The notes under the pieces were generated by a model. It was not told the DNA's origin. It was given only the letters and a program-made list of their open reading frames with translations, and searched no databases. Source: Tetramitus jugosus (Eukaryota; Heterolobosea; Eutetramitea; Acrasida; Vahlkampfiidae). Taken from it: DNA of 64,000 bases. Location of the stretch: the NCBI GenBank assembly GCA_937625935.1, contig OW569344.1:372001-436000 (forward strand). The letters are read 5' to 3'. Shown here in pieces: positions 28,974 to 39,481 of this stretch; positions within the stretch are counted from its first letter, which is position 1; each line of letters begins with the position of its first letter. The position numbers were made by a program, and so were the translations under genes.

Positions 28974-30146
28974 ATGAACTATTTGGTTGAGAACATGACC
29001 CGTGCACCATCACAGGTGCTCGTTCGCAGTGCGAGTACATTTGGTGAAGAAGCGGCCAAAGTGTTGGGCAAAATCATTGAAGAATCACTCAAAAATTGTA
29101 CAAACGACATTACAACATGCATCAAGGACTGCACAACTATTGTATCAAAGAAACTGGGCAAATCAGTCAGTGGATTCGGTCAAACGTTCAAGGAGACTGG
29201 CATAGAAGGATTCACAGAGTGGGGCATTGGCATTGAGAGAGCATTTTATCACTTGGGTCAAAAATTGGAAACTGGACTGTACAATGCATCTGGTAGAGTG
29301 GTATCAGGTGTGCAGGAAACTGTGGACAAGAGTGTGGATCGAGTGGATGAAGCAGTGAGAGACGGTACGCGTCACGTATCCGATCACTTGCTCATGAAAC
29401 AAGTGCCCGCATGGAAGAGTGAATTTCAGAGAGAGTTGAATATTGTGTTGGGTTGTGCAGTGTTGATTTGTGCCTCGTTGTTCATATGGTCCCTGTGTAC
29501 ACTGTTGTCTCTCTTGTTTGTCAGTGGTGGTGGTAACAATGCTTATTACTCTCACTATCCTTATACGGCCAGTAGTAGTAGTAGTAGTAGTAGTAATGGA
29601 GTCGAATTGAATGGCACATCATCAACGTCATCACCAGACAGCACAAAACGATTCCCTGTGGTTGTTCCCTTTGTGTCTCCCCTATCATTCGTGTTCAATG
29701 CCTTGTTCTGCGTCGTGTTTGCATCCTTGATTGGATATGCACTGTACGTATGGGACAACAAGTCAAAAGTAGTAGCTACCAAGTCGTCTGACTCTGGTGT
29801 GAGCAATGAAGAGAATGGTCGCGGTGGTGACTCCACCCGTAAGCCAAACGAGAGAAGCTTAACACCTTCTACGAATGACATTTCTCGAATTTTAGAGAAC
29901 CCCAAGGTATTGTTGTTTATTGTCGGTTCGATAGGGTTCTTTGCAGGAACAATAGGACAGCAGATTACCAGTCAATTCAATTCCTTTTTGTTGCTAGTGT
30001 TGTTGGTGTTGGTTGCGACCATTGTATATCAGGCATTCACATTCCAAGTCAGTTATCAAGTGTTCAAGTGGTTCAAAAAGTTTCAACAGTTTAGAGAATG
30101 GGAGAAGCAACAGCAACAATCGAAAGCGAGCACAGCCAACCAATAA
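28974..30146 (+). CDS. Four-pass membrane protein of unknown function
   Basis: A 390-aa protein with ATG at 28974. The first ~150 residues are amphipathic and lysine-rich, with a VQETVDKSVDRVDEAVRD stretch reminiscent of lipid-droplet or apolipoprotein-like helices. Four hydrophobic segments follow, near residues 160-186 (LNIVLGCAVLICASLFIWSL), 238-260, 312-330 and 336-358. Two disordered Ser-rich linkers separate them. The C-terminus is basic and Gln-rich. I cannot name a family. The stop is 103 bp before the ATG16 start on the same strand. Confidence 0.7.
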   Translation: MNYLVENMTRAPSQVLVRSASTFGEEAAKVLGKIIEESLKNCTNDITTCIKDCTTIVSKKLGKSVSGFGQTFKETGIEGFTEWGIGIERAFYHLGQKLETGLYNASGRVVSGVQETVDKSVDRVDEAVRDGTRHVSDHLLMKQVPAWKSEFQRELNIVLGCAVLICASLFIWSLCTLLSLLFVSGGGNNAYYSHYPYTASSSSSSSSNGVELNGTSSTSSPDSTKRFPVVVPFVSPLSFVFNALFCVVFASLIGYALYVWDNKSKVVATKSSDSGVSNEENGRGGDSTRKPNERSLTPSTNDISRILENPKVLLFIVGSIGFFAGTIGQQITSQFNSFLLLVLLVLVATIVYQAFTFQVSYQVFKWFKKFQQFREWEKQQQQSKASTANQ

Positions 30147-30249
30147 ACTCCTTCCTTGCATTGTACAAAGCGCGACCGACACGTTTCCATTCAAAAATTT
30201 TCTTCCTTCGAGAATTGAGATTCCAAAAGCAAAAAAACAAACGACTGTC

Positions 30250-32359
30250 ATGTTCCATCCAAATCACAATGCTCCTCCTGTTCGATCCACAATCAATGAA
30301 TCAACCATCAACAACAACAACAAGAACAACAACAATAACAACATTCACATCAATAACAATAATAATAATAATAATAACAGGAATCGAAACAATATATTGA
30401 TTCAATTACAAGACAGAAATCATTTTCAATCTGCACAGTTTCAACCACTGTTCCACCACTATCAATCACTGCATCAGTCGTACCATGAGTTGCTTCTGTC
30501 GTATTCACAGTCGACATCCATTCGTCAACAAGAGGAATTGATGAGCCGAGAGAGGCACAAGCGAATGGAAGTTCAATCCAAGTTGTTGGAACTCATGAGA
30601 GACAAGACTCAAATCATGGACAGCATGCTATCATTGACCGATCATTTACAATTGTTGGAGAGGCAGTTGGAGGAGCAAAAGAGTCGGATATCGAGTCTGA
30701 CGAGTGAGAATGAGCAATTAAAAAAGGAGGCGACCCAATACAAGATGGAAAATGATTTGTTGTTGATTGAGATTGGTCGGAGAGATGAGGAAATATTGTC
30801 CAATGATCGAATCATGAGCGAGTTGCGAAGCGAGTTGAAAACATTGAGAGTGAACATGGATCTCAACAGTCAACAAAAGCACACAGTGTCGGACTTGTTG
30901 ACCAGAGTTCACGATTTGGAGTCGATCGTGGAGCAAAAGACGCTGAATCATCAGGTTCAATTGGAGCACATGATGTCTCAATTGCAAATGGAGTCCAATC
31001 GATTGCAGATGCTCGAGAGAGAAACGAGGAGTAGTAGACGATTATCGAGCTATAGTCATAACAATAACAATAACAATAGTAATAGTAGTAGTGATAATAA
31101 TAATAATAATAATAATAGTAGTAATAATAGTAATAATAGTAGTAGTAATAGTAGTAGCAGTGGTACGGATATTGGGAATCAAAGTGATGAAAGCGATCAT
31201 TTGCTGTGGGGTATATCAAGGCAATCGATGAAACGGGCCATGATCAACGAACCATCATTGTCGAGCGATAGTTGGAACATGAAAGGTGCCAGGTCCCCCA
31301 TTTCATGTGACTCTCCCACTCAGATGCACTTTCAACGGTCTCAATCCGGATTCAAGTTTTCTCGAGGAGTCAACGCTCACAACAAATGCATCAACTCCAT
31401 TGCATTCTCTCCTTCTAATGACATGATTGCATCAGGCAGTGATGATCACATGATTCACATCAGGGATAGGAATTTGAATTTGTTGCGGACGTTAGAAGGA
31501 CCAAAGAAAGGCGTAATGAATGTATCTTTTTCCAACAATGGTCAGTTGTTGCTAGGTACAAGCTTGGATGAAAATATTTATATTTGGAGGTGTACAAAGA
31601 GCAGTCTTCCAAAATGTGAACTATCAGGTCATTCGTCCAAAGTGCTTGGTGGATGCTTCGTATCAGAAAATACAGTACTATCAGGATCCCACGACAAGAC
31701 AATCAAAGTATGGGATATTCCGACAGGAAAGTGTAAGAAAACCTTCTTAGCAACCAGTAGTTGTAATGATATTGTGTCTTTATCAGAAGAGCTTAGTGCG
31801 TCATGCCATTTTGATAGAACCATCAAGCTTTGGGATACAAGGAAGAATACAAACTATGGGCTGATTCAATCATCCCACACAGAACAGATCGCATCTGTCT
31901 CTCCGACAGCAGGTATATTTTCGTGTTTTAAACTCTTTGTTAAACAACATCAACAATCTCATTTAATAATTCTCTTTCTAATTAGATGGACGGTATTTGT
32001 TGTCAAACTCCAAGGATAATTCATTGAAGGTGTTTGATTTGAGAACACAGAAGGAATTGCTGACTCTAACACACTCGTTGTACATATCTGGACCCTTTTG
32101 GAGTAAAGCTAGCATCTGTGCAACAGGAAATGGATATACTGTTGCTGCCATAAGCGACCACAGCACCAAAAATACAATCTTGTGGCACATGGACAGCAAA
32201 TTTCTTGAAAATGGTGTGCAGTTGCTGGCACCAGAGAAACAATTTCGTAAATTTGATGATCGGTCTGTGTGTAGTGCGCACAGTGCTGATGGTTCACTTA
32301 TTGCCAGTTGCCAAGGAGGTTTTATCCACTTGTACTCAAAGGCAACAATAAAGAACTGA
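30250..32359 (+). CDS. ATG16: ATG16-like autophagy protein (coiled coil + WD40)
   Basis: Exons 30250..31912 and 31986..32359 give 678 aa. The 73-bp intron (GTATAT...TTAG) splits an Asp codon within a WD repeat. ATG 30250 is chosen because the open frame upstream has no ATG and overlaps the preceding gene. An Asn-rich head precedes ILIQLQDRNHFQSAQFQPLF, which resembles the ATG5-binding helix of ATG16. A long coiled coil spans ~75-260, then a polymorphic Asn/Ser region, and a seven-bladed WD40 propeller from ~367. The propeller has ATG16L1-specific strings: GHSSKVLGGCF, SGSHDKTIKVWD and SSCNDIV. ATG16 with ATG5-ATG12 directs ATG8 lipidation to membranes. The WD40 half is present in animals, plants and Dictyostelium but missing in yeast. 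Confidence 0.88.
30326..30380 (+). repeat. AAC/AAT run encoding poly-Asn in ATG16
   Basis: Imperfect AAC/AAT triplets form the Asn-rich head of the protein. A second AAT/AGT stretch at about 31061-31165 encodes the Asn/Ser linker between coiled coil and WD40. Confidence 0.8.
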
Positions 32360-32635
32360 ACCTTTCGTGGCTCACTAGATACACAATGCTCAATTTGGGA
32401 TATTGCCAGCTGAAGCAAAATGTTTGATGTATTTCAACTGAATATGTGAGCCATTCGCCCTTTCTCTGGTTCATAGAAATAGAATATTGTGAGTCCTATT
32501 TTTAGAAAGATACACTTACAAAGAACAACACAAAAAAACAAAAAAAACGAAGGTCACCATCAACTTGTCATCTCAAACCCAACAACAACAATCACACTTG
32601 TACAACAAAAAAAATCTAAGAGATAAAACAACACC

Positions 32636-34262
32636 ATGCAACAACAACAACAACCACAACAGGAGCAACACTTTGATGATGATGAAGAGATGGGAAGTCA
32701 ATTCGATGCTGCTCCACAGCGACCAGTTCTCGTGAGATATGAAGTAGCCAACAATGTGTTCGAAGTTCCTGATCGTTATCAACTTCAATATGCTATTGGA
32801 CAAGGTGCCTATGGTATTGTATGGTAAGTGTCAACAAACGTGATGTTCAACATGAAACACACATCAGAAAAAAAACAATTCTTCTTCCCGCTTGGGTGTT
32901 TTTTCTCGAGTGGCACTACAACTATTGGTCGTAGTCGACACGCACACATGATCCATGTACTCATCGTCATCTCTTGATTTGCTTTTTTTCACTCTAAATC
33001 GACCATTGTAGCTCTGCTCATGACACTGCCATCAATGAGAAGGTTGCCATCAAGAAGGTTTTCAACATTTTTGAACACGACAGAGAATTTCAGAAGCGTA
33101 TCCTGAGAGAGATTAAGATTTTGAAACATTTTGATCATGAAAATGTAAGGCAGACAAATTGAAGTCACCCTCTGGTTTTTTTTTGTTTTAATGACACACA
33201 TTCTGTTAACACAACAACACCAACAACAACACACAGATTATTTGCTTGACTGATTTGATTCCACCTCGCAACTTTGTCCAATTCAATGACGTGTATATTG
33301 TGACTGATTTGATGGAGACTGATTTGAGACAGATTATCAAGAGTGACCAACAGTTGAGTGATCAACATTTGCAATACTTTTTATATCAAATTTTGAGAGC
33401 TCTCAAGTATATTCACAGTGCCAATGTGTTGCACAGAGATTTGAAGCCAAGTAACATTTTGTTGAACTCTGACTGTGAATTGAAGATTTGTGATTTTGGA
33501 TTGTCAAGAGGTATTGATTTTGAGACTGAGAACCCAATGATGAGCACACCATATGTTGCCACTCGTTGGTACAGAGCACCAGGTATGTTGTTGTTTTATT
33601 GCCTGTTGTTGTCTGTTGCTTTTGTACAGTTTTGAACTGTTCGGGTGAATGAGAGAAAAGAAGGGAACTAATGTCATGTGTTTGTGCCATTTCACTTTTG
33701 TGATTCTTTTTCTATAGAATTGTTGCTCATGTGGGAAACTGCCACAAAGGCTATTGACGTGTGGAGTGTGGGATGTATTTTTGCAGAGCTGTTGAATCGG
33801 AAGGCATTCTTCCCAGGAAAGAATTACTTGCATCAGTTGGACCTTATTTTGGATGTGTTGGGCACTCCTTCTGATCAAGAAATCAAGGGTTGTGACAAGG
33901 CAAAGACATACATGAAGAATTTGCCATTCCGCCCAAGGAAAGATTTGCGTGTCTACTTCCCAAATGCCAACCCATTGGCCCTTGATCTTTTGAGCAAAAT
34001 GTTGACGTTTGATCCAACAAAGCGTATCACTGTGGAAGAAGCATTGGCCCATTCCTATCTAGAGAACTTGCATGACGAGCATGATGAACCAACATCCACT
34101 TCATTTGATTTCTCATTCGAAACTGAGGCTGAGAAGGGAGATTTGAAGAACATGATCTACAGAGAAGTTATGGACTGGAATTTGCTCAACAACAACATTG
34201 CCGGAGATGCTTTGTTGCTTGATCAATCTATTCAGAACATTACAGCTCCAAAGCCAAACTAA
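32636..34262 (+). CDS. MAP kinase with TPY activation-lip motif
   Basis: Four exons, 32636..32823, 33012..33144, 33237..33582 and 33718..34262, give 403 aa. Introns are 188, 92 and 135 bp with GTAAGT, GTAAGG and GTATGT donors. After a Gln/Asp-rich head the kinase starts with GQGAYG (55-60) and catalytic Lys near 78 in [18 protein letters not shown] and DFG follow, then the lip [16 protein letters not shown], with Thr211-Pro-Tyr213 in the position of the dual-phosphorylation site. MAPKs carry TEY (ERK), TGY (p38), TPY (JNK) or TDY (plants). The rest of the kinase is ERK-like, including METDLRQII. Exon 4 encodes the MAPK insert and C-lobe. MAPKs act downstream of MAPKK cascades, and the Pro suggests JNK-like wiring or independent origin. 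Confidence 0.92.
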
Positions 34263-34424
34263 TTTCTCGACTTTACATCAGAAAAGCTAATCAACATGTA
34301 TATACAGATGTCATAATTATAAAATTATTGTTGAACCAAACTATTTCATCAGGTGCTCGCCCGCTCATTCACATCTACGACAGAACACAAACCAACAAAA
34401 AATAAACAAGATAGTTAGGCCTAC

Positions 34425-36194
34425 ATGATATCTAGAGCAAAGACCAAAGTTCAATCAGCTTTTCCGAATAAGAAGAAGCCATCAGCGGTAGCTGAACCCA
34501 ATCTAGATGATATGATCGCACGAAGAGATTACACTGGTGCTATTGCTGTGTTAGAGGTTGATATCGTTATGTTGGTGTATTGGGCTAACATATAATTGAC
34601 CAATTTTATGTATCAATAGTTTTATCAAAGAGAGGGAAGAAAACATCCCAAGTATGATATAGTTCGATGGTTGGGATATTGCGCTTTTCATATGGGAGAT
34701 TATGAAAAAGCTGTGAATACTTTAAAGCAAGTATCGCCCTCAGCGGACAAGGAAGGTCTGAATCACTTAAATATTGCTTGTTGTCTTTACTTCTTAGGGT
34801 TGTACAAAGAAGCACTCGAAGAAACAAACAAGGGACCCTCCAATGCTCTTCAGAGACGCTTACGTTATCACTTGGCTGAAAAACTTGGAGATGAAGACAT
34901 ACTTCAGGAATTACATTCCAAGTTGTTGACTGGAAGTGTAGAAGATAAATTAAGTGTTGCTGCTATGCATGGTTTAAAAAATCAGAGAGAAGATGCAATC
35001 AATATTTACAAGCTGTTGGTTGATAATAGGTAAGGGATCTTATGTGTTTTACCGCCATGTAGTACATTGACTAATTCTTCATTCAGTTCCTACGTCGCTC
35101 TCAACATTTACCTCTCTCTATGTTACTACAAACTGGATTTTTATGATATCTCACTGGAAGTTCTGAACGCTTACCTCCAGAAGTTCCCTGGTAGTCAAAC
35201 AGCCCTAAATTTAAAAGCATGTAATCAATATAAGTTGTACAATGGAAAAGATGCACTTCAAATACTTCAACCTCTAATAGAAACAAATGAAGTAGATAAT
35301 CCACTATTACAACACAATACAGTAGTTTTTAAGGGGGGAGAAAACGCTCTTCAGGTTCTCCCACCCCTAGTAGAGATGATAACTGAAGCTCGATTGAACA
35401 TTGTCATTCACCATTTGAAGAATGGAGAGTTTATGGAGGCATACAATTTAATCAGTGATCTGGAGCCTACTCACACAACAGAGTTTATTTTGAAGGCTGT
35501 TGTCAATGTTTGTGTAGGTCAACAAAACGATTCTCGTGAAGCACTCAAACTTGCCCAACAATACTTTCAACTGATTGGTTCCAGTCAGAGCGATTGTGAT
35601 ACGATTCCTGGAAGACAGTGTATGGCATCTTGTTTGTTCATCATCAAGAGATTCCACGAAGTCAATACGTATTTGAATTCCATCAAGCAATTTTGCTTAA
35701 ATGATGACGATTTTAATTGGAATTTCGGCATCTCACTCGCAGCAGAAGGCCAGTTTAAACAAGCAGAAGAATGCCTGGCAGCCGTTCAAAATGATTCTTA
35801 CCGACAGGATCACATTTTTTGCATGTGGCTCGCCAGATGTTTTATCATGAATGGTAAAGCTGAAAAAGCTTGGGAATTGTACTTGAAGATGGACACTTCT
35901 GCTGAAACCTTAAATCTATTGCAGCTAATAGCGAATGATTGCTATAGAGTGGGAGCATTCTACTTTGCAGCAAAAGCTTTTGATGTCCTAGAAAGACTTG
36001 ATCCTAGTCCAGAATACTGGGAAGGAAAAAGAGGTGCATGTGTGGGAGTATTCCAACAAGTTATTGCCAGGAAAGAGCAACCTGCTGCACTTCATGACAT
36101 TGCTCAACTCCTTCATAACACTCATTCCCCCCAAGTAGATTACATTTATTCGATTATTGTCAAGTGGGCAAAGGAATCTGGTTCGTCATGGTAG
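34425..36194 (+). CDS. IFT56: Intraflagellar transport protein IFT56 (TTC26/DYF-13)
   Basis: Three exons, 34425..34556, 34620..35029 and 35087..36194, give 549 aa (human protein ~554). The 63- and 57-bp introns are the shortest in the window. Intron 1 has the unusual donor GTTGAT. The protein tracks the family throughout: MISRAKTKV start, RRDYTGAIAVLEFYQR, CCYFLGLYKEALEE, LCYYKLDFYDISLEVLNAYL, VVFKGGENALQVLPPLVEMI, CDTIPGRQCMASC and AFDVLERLDPSPEYWEGKRG. TPR helices fill most of it. IFT56 is a peripheral IFT-B subunit that carries motility-complex cargo into the flagellum. It lies 162 bp downstream of the MAPK. Confidence 0.96.
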
Positions 36195-36317
36195 AGTTCA
36201 AATAAACTGTCAAAAGATGTAGAGGAGAAACTGGGAACTAAAAATATGGTTATCTGTTTTGTATCCAATTTGGTTGTATTTTGTAATTTGCAGCGTTCAT
36301 CACGACAAGAAAAAAAG

Positions 36318-36566
36318 ATGAACAAGAAGGAAGATGAAATCAGTATCTCAGGTCATTTGAACATTGAGGATCCAGTGTACAATACGAAGCATAAGGGTCT
36401 GGAACCCGAGGATGGGTCACTGAAAAAGCCGAGCTCAACTTTGCTGGAGGCGATGAAGCTGGCGAATGAAGACCGTCATGTCGTGTTGGACAACAGCAAT
36501 ACACACAGAGTGACTGAAAGAAGAACAAGTTTGCATGATCTGGAGAATGATCCTCAATATGAATAG
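36318..36566 (+). CDS. Small charged protein of unknown function
   Basis: An open frame of 82 codons from ATG 36318, with the same frame continuing to an ATG at 36246. The reading starts MNKKEDEISISGHLNIEDP and includes KGLEPEDGSLKKPSSTLLEAM and TERRTSLHDLEND. Hydrophilic, no hydrophobic segment. A CAG at 36289-36291 after an AT-rich pyrimidine stretch could be a splice acceptor, so the 5' end is uncertain. I do not recognise it. It is 32 bp from the stop of mevalonate kinase on the opposite strand. Confidence 0.45.
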   Translation: MNKKEDEISISGHLNIEDPVYNTKHKGLEPEDGSLKKPSSTLLEAMKLANEDRHVVLDNSNTHRVTERRTSLHDLENDPQYE

Positions 36567-36598
36567 TGTATCTTTCATACATTCAATGATAAATAAAA

Positions 36599-37834
36599 TT
36601 AGTCCATTTGAATAATCACACCTTCATGACCAACATTTGACAAATAACACTTGAATCCTTCGTTGAGTAATTGAGACATGAACTCCTGAGTATTTTGCTC
36701 ATTATCATCCAACAGAACAAATGAACATCCACCACCACCAGCACCAGTCAACTTTGCATGCAGTCCATGTTCTTTTGACAATGAAACAACCTTTGATAGA
36801 GCCGGATGACCAACACCAATCGACTCCAACAAGTGTTGATTCTCATCAATCAATGATTCAAACTGAGTAATGTATCCCTCTCTTTCAATGGCCTTGCTCT
36901 TCATTTGATCAAAGAGAGAAAGACAATTGTTGCTGCAGGATTCAATTTGATCCATATACTTCTCATATTGACTGTCCTTTTCATATCTTTGTCTCACACC
37001 TGCCACCAAAGCCTTTGTGTCTCTTGGTACAGTTGTATCAACAATTAACAACTTCAAATTGCCAGGAATGGTGTCTAATTTGACAGGAGTTTGACCCTTA
37101 ACAAAAGAAACAACTCCTCCAAAAGTAGCAACAGTATTATCAATACCAGATGGTGTTCCATGAATCAACTCCTCCACGAAATAGCCCCATCTGTTAATCA
37201 AGGCCAATGTTTCATCAGACTTGAATTGAGTAGGATCAATCCATTGGAATGCAGACAGCATGGCACCCGATAGGCAAACACTAAAGGAAGCAGAAGATCC
37301 CAATCCGGCACCAATTGGCATATTGGTCGTTGCCTTCAAATCAATCGACGTGGTAGTAGTACTACCATCATCATTACTTGGACACATGTACAAATACAGA
37401 TACAGAGCACCAATCATGGAAACAAATCTAGCATCTCCCTTACCAGAGTACTCTTGCTTGATAATGCTTGTGAGCTCATTCACAATTTCTTCATTGACCT
37501 TTGGCACAAATGACTTGAATGACTCTTGATCATGATTGACAGTCAATTTGCTTCTCAAGTGAATAAATTTTTTGACTGGAATCTGGAAGGAACTGAAGCC
37601 TATTTGTTCAGAATCAAAGCACAGACTAGGTTCACCACTCTCTTGATCAGTAGTTGTCAAGTGAATACTTGTTCTCAAGTCATCCAAACTCGTAGCAATG
37701 GCCTTTTTGAAATAAACGACAGCATGTTCTCCAAAGAGAATCAGTTTACCTGGGGCAGACACAGACAGATTCATATTTGTTGTTTGTTGTTGCAGAGTTG
37801 GGATTTTGTTGGTTCCCAGCGTGAAAATTGTCAT
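36599..37834 (-). CDS. MVK: Mevalonate kinase
   Basis: ATG at 37834 gives 411 aa. The frame is open further upstream but has no ATG there; a second ATG at 37774 begins MNLSVSAPGKLILFGEHAVV. All three GHMP-kinase motifs are visible: APGKLILFGEHAVV, the glycine loop MPIGAGLGSSASFSV, and GAGGGGCSFVLLDD near the C-terminus. HGTPSGIDNTVATFGG holds the catalytic Asp region. The enzyme phosphorylates mevalonate with ATP to give 5-phosphomevalonate in the isoprenoid/sterol route, in the cytosol or peroxisome. The gene is divergent from FANCL. Confidence 0.95.
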   Translation of the reverse strand: MTIFTLGTNKIPTLQQQTTNMNLSVSAPGKLILFGEHAVVYFKKAIATSLDDLRTSIHLTTTDQESGEPSLCFDSEQIGFSSFQIPVKKFIHLRSKLTVNHDQESFKSFVPKVNEEIVNELTSIIKQEYSGKGDARFVSMIGALYLYLYMCPSNDDGSTTTTSIDLKATTNMPIGAGLGSSASFSVCLSGAMLSAFQWIDPTQFKSDETLALINRWGYFVEELIHGTPSGIDNTVATFGGVVSFVKGQTPVKLDTIPGNLKLLIVDTTVPRDTKALVAGVRQRYEKDSQYEKYMDQIESCSNNCLSLFDQMKSKAIEREGYITQFESLIDENQHLLESIGVGHPALSKVVSLSKEHGLHAKLTGAGGGGCSFVLLDDNEQNTQEFMSQLLNEGFKCYLSNVGHEGVIIQMD

Positions 37835-37888
37835 CTTTGCCGCCAAAAACAAATTCCAGGAAGAACTAGATCGAAAACAACCACAACG
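37835..37888. promoter_or_regulatory. 54-bp bidirectional promoter MVK/FANCL
   Basis: The two start codons are only 54 bp apart. The gap contains GCCGCCAAAAAC at 37839-37850, which on the minus strand reads GTTTTTGGCGGC, the T-run/GGCG motif repeated elsewhere in the window. Transcription start sites must lie inside or across this gap or within the opposite coding region. Confidence 0.5.
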
Positions 37889-39337
37889 ATGATGAATCAA
37901 CAACAGCCAATCACAGCCTTGTTTCCTTTGCTCGTGCCAGTAAACGACCAATTTACAGTCTACAATGGATATATCACAACCTCAAACAATCAATCATATC
38001 AATGCAGTATCCATTTTGATCAGAATGGTGCCATGATTCACTGCTCACCCGATCTCATGCAACTCCTATCACTGAAGCAACAACAACAAAACAGTATTCT
38101 GTCATTGTCTTCTTCTTCCAACAAGACTGGTCATCATACAAGTGATAATGATGGTGGAGATGATGCGAATGAGGATTCGAATTCTGCCACGTTTTATGAT
38201 TTACTTCAACAACGATTGACTCAAATCATGACAATGACCATGCTGAATCAAAACACGGCTCAACAGCAATTCTCCAGTGATATGAAACAACGTTTTCATA
38301 TTCAACAAATCTTCATGAATGAACTGAGGGATGTTCTCGATCGAATCCATCAAGTGATTGACTATAGAAACAAGAGCAACAACAATCAGAGTACCAATAG
38401 CACTGGATCATTATTAACTACTACTACTGTTGGTAATTCAGATCGTTCTGCGACCAGTATGAGCAACAGCAGCAGCACATTAACACCATCCAATGTTCAA
38501 AACTTGTCCATGACTGGAGTTTACAGGCAAATGATATCAAACATTGATGAGATTGGATGGAATAGAGTGGTGGATATGGACACAGATATGAACAATGTGA
38601 CATTTGTGATTCGGGATAAGAGTGAAAGAGAGCACGAGATTTACATTCGCATCAACCATCGTCATCGTGCATCCAATGAATCGATTCGATTGAGTCATCG
38701 TGCCAATCTACCTCTCTCACTAACGCAAAAGATTCAAGTTCCAAGCCAAAGCAACAATCCATTCAAGTCAATACTCGATCAGTATGAGAAAACCATTGAC
38801 AAAATTCAAGATTTCCTCGCAGTGATGCAGAACTTGGATGATCGAGCATGGATATTAGAACCGGAGCATTGTACACCGGCGCATACCATGAGAAGGATTG
38901 CAATTGGATCACACTCATCTATACAAATCGAAGTGAATCCTATCACACCAAGATCGATACCTGATATTCGCTTCCTGGGTGCGGATTCAATCATTGCACC
39001 AATGAAGGAATCGCTAATGAAATGCGGCAATGAATGGAACAACAACTTAGATCTGGCAGTCAATTTAGAAACCGTTTTGAATATCAAACTACCAAAGAAA
39101 GAAGAAGAACAAGCCTCAGAATTCAGTGGCGAATGTGGTGTATGCTACTCCTACCGAAACGATGACAAAATTCCAGACAAGGTATGCGACAACATTCGAT
39201 GTTGCATGCCATTCCATAGTTCTTGTCTTGTCCAATGGCTCAGAGCACTCCATGATGTACATCAAGTATTCGATACATTGACTGGCTTATGTCCTTACTG
39301 TCAGGAGCCCATACATGTGAAGGACGTAGCCAAGTGA
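37889..39337 (+). CDS. FANCL: Fanconi anaemia E3 ubiquitin ligase FANCL
   Basis: ATG at 37889 (ATGATGAATCAA) gives 482 aa; the frame extends upstream without ATG. The C-terminal RING is the key evidence: CGVCYSYRNDDKIPDKVCDN, CCMPFHSSCLVQWLRAL and GLCPYCQEPI have the FANCL-specific spacing, where human FANCL has CGICYAYQLDGTIPDQVCDN and CGQPFHQICLYEWLRGL. The middle (~200-430) fits the URD, a double RWD-like fold. Ser/Asn-rich insertions lengthen it relative to human (375 aa). FANCL monoubiquitylates FANCD2/FANCI with UBE2T at interstrand crosslinks. Confidence 0.9.
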   Translation: MMNQQQPITALFPLLVPVNDQFTVYNGYITTSNNQSYQCSIHFDQNGAMIHCSPDLMQLLSLKQQQQNSILSLSSSSNKTGHHTSDNDGGDDANEDSNSATFYDLLQQRLTQIMTMTMLNQNTAQQQFSSDMKQRFHIQQIFMNELRDVLDRIHQVIDYRNKSNNNQSTNSTGSLLTTTTVGNSDRSATSMSNSSSTLTPSNVQNLSMTGVYRQMISNIDEIGWNRVVDMDTDMNNVTFVIRDKSEREHEIYIRINHRHRASNESIRLSHRANLPLSLTQKIQVPSQSNNPFKSILDQYEKTIDKIQDFLAVMQNLDDRAWILEPEHCTPAHTMRRIAIGSHSSIQIEVNPITPRSIPDIRFLGADSIIAPMKESLMKCGNEWNNNLDLAVNLETVLNIKLPKKEEEQASEFSGECGVCYSYRNDDKIPDKVCDNIRCCMPFHSSCLVQWLRALHDVHQVFDTLTGLCPYCQEPIHVKDVAK

Positions 39338-39352
39338 GCGCATTCCCGCCAA

Positions 39353-39363
39353 TTTTTGGCGCC
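39353..39363. promoter_or_regulatory. TTTTTGGCGCC element upstream of ankyrin gene
   Basis: TTTTTGGCGCC at 39353-39363 is followed by TTTTCGCGG at 39367-39375. It is 119 bp upstream of the ankyrin gene ATG and resembles the elements at 1181 and 57562. Confidence 0.45.
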
Positions 39364-39481
39364 TTCTTTTCGCGGTTCTTTTCGTTTTTTCGTCAAATTT
39401 TGACATAATCACAAATTCAACAACGAAAAAAATTTGCGAAGAGAAACAAAAGCTGAGATACCCCCTAAAGCAATAAGAGAG

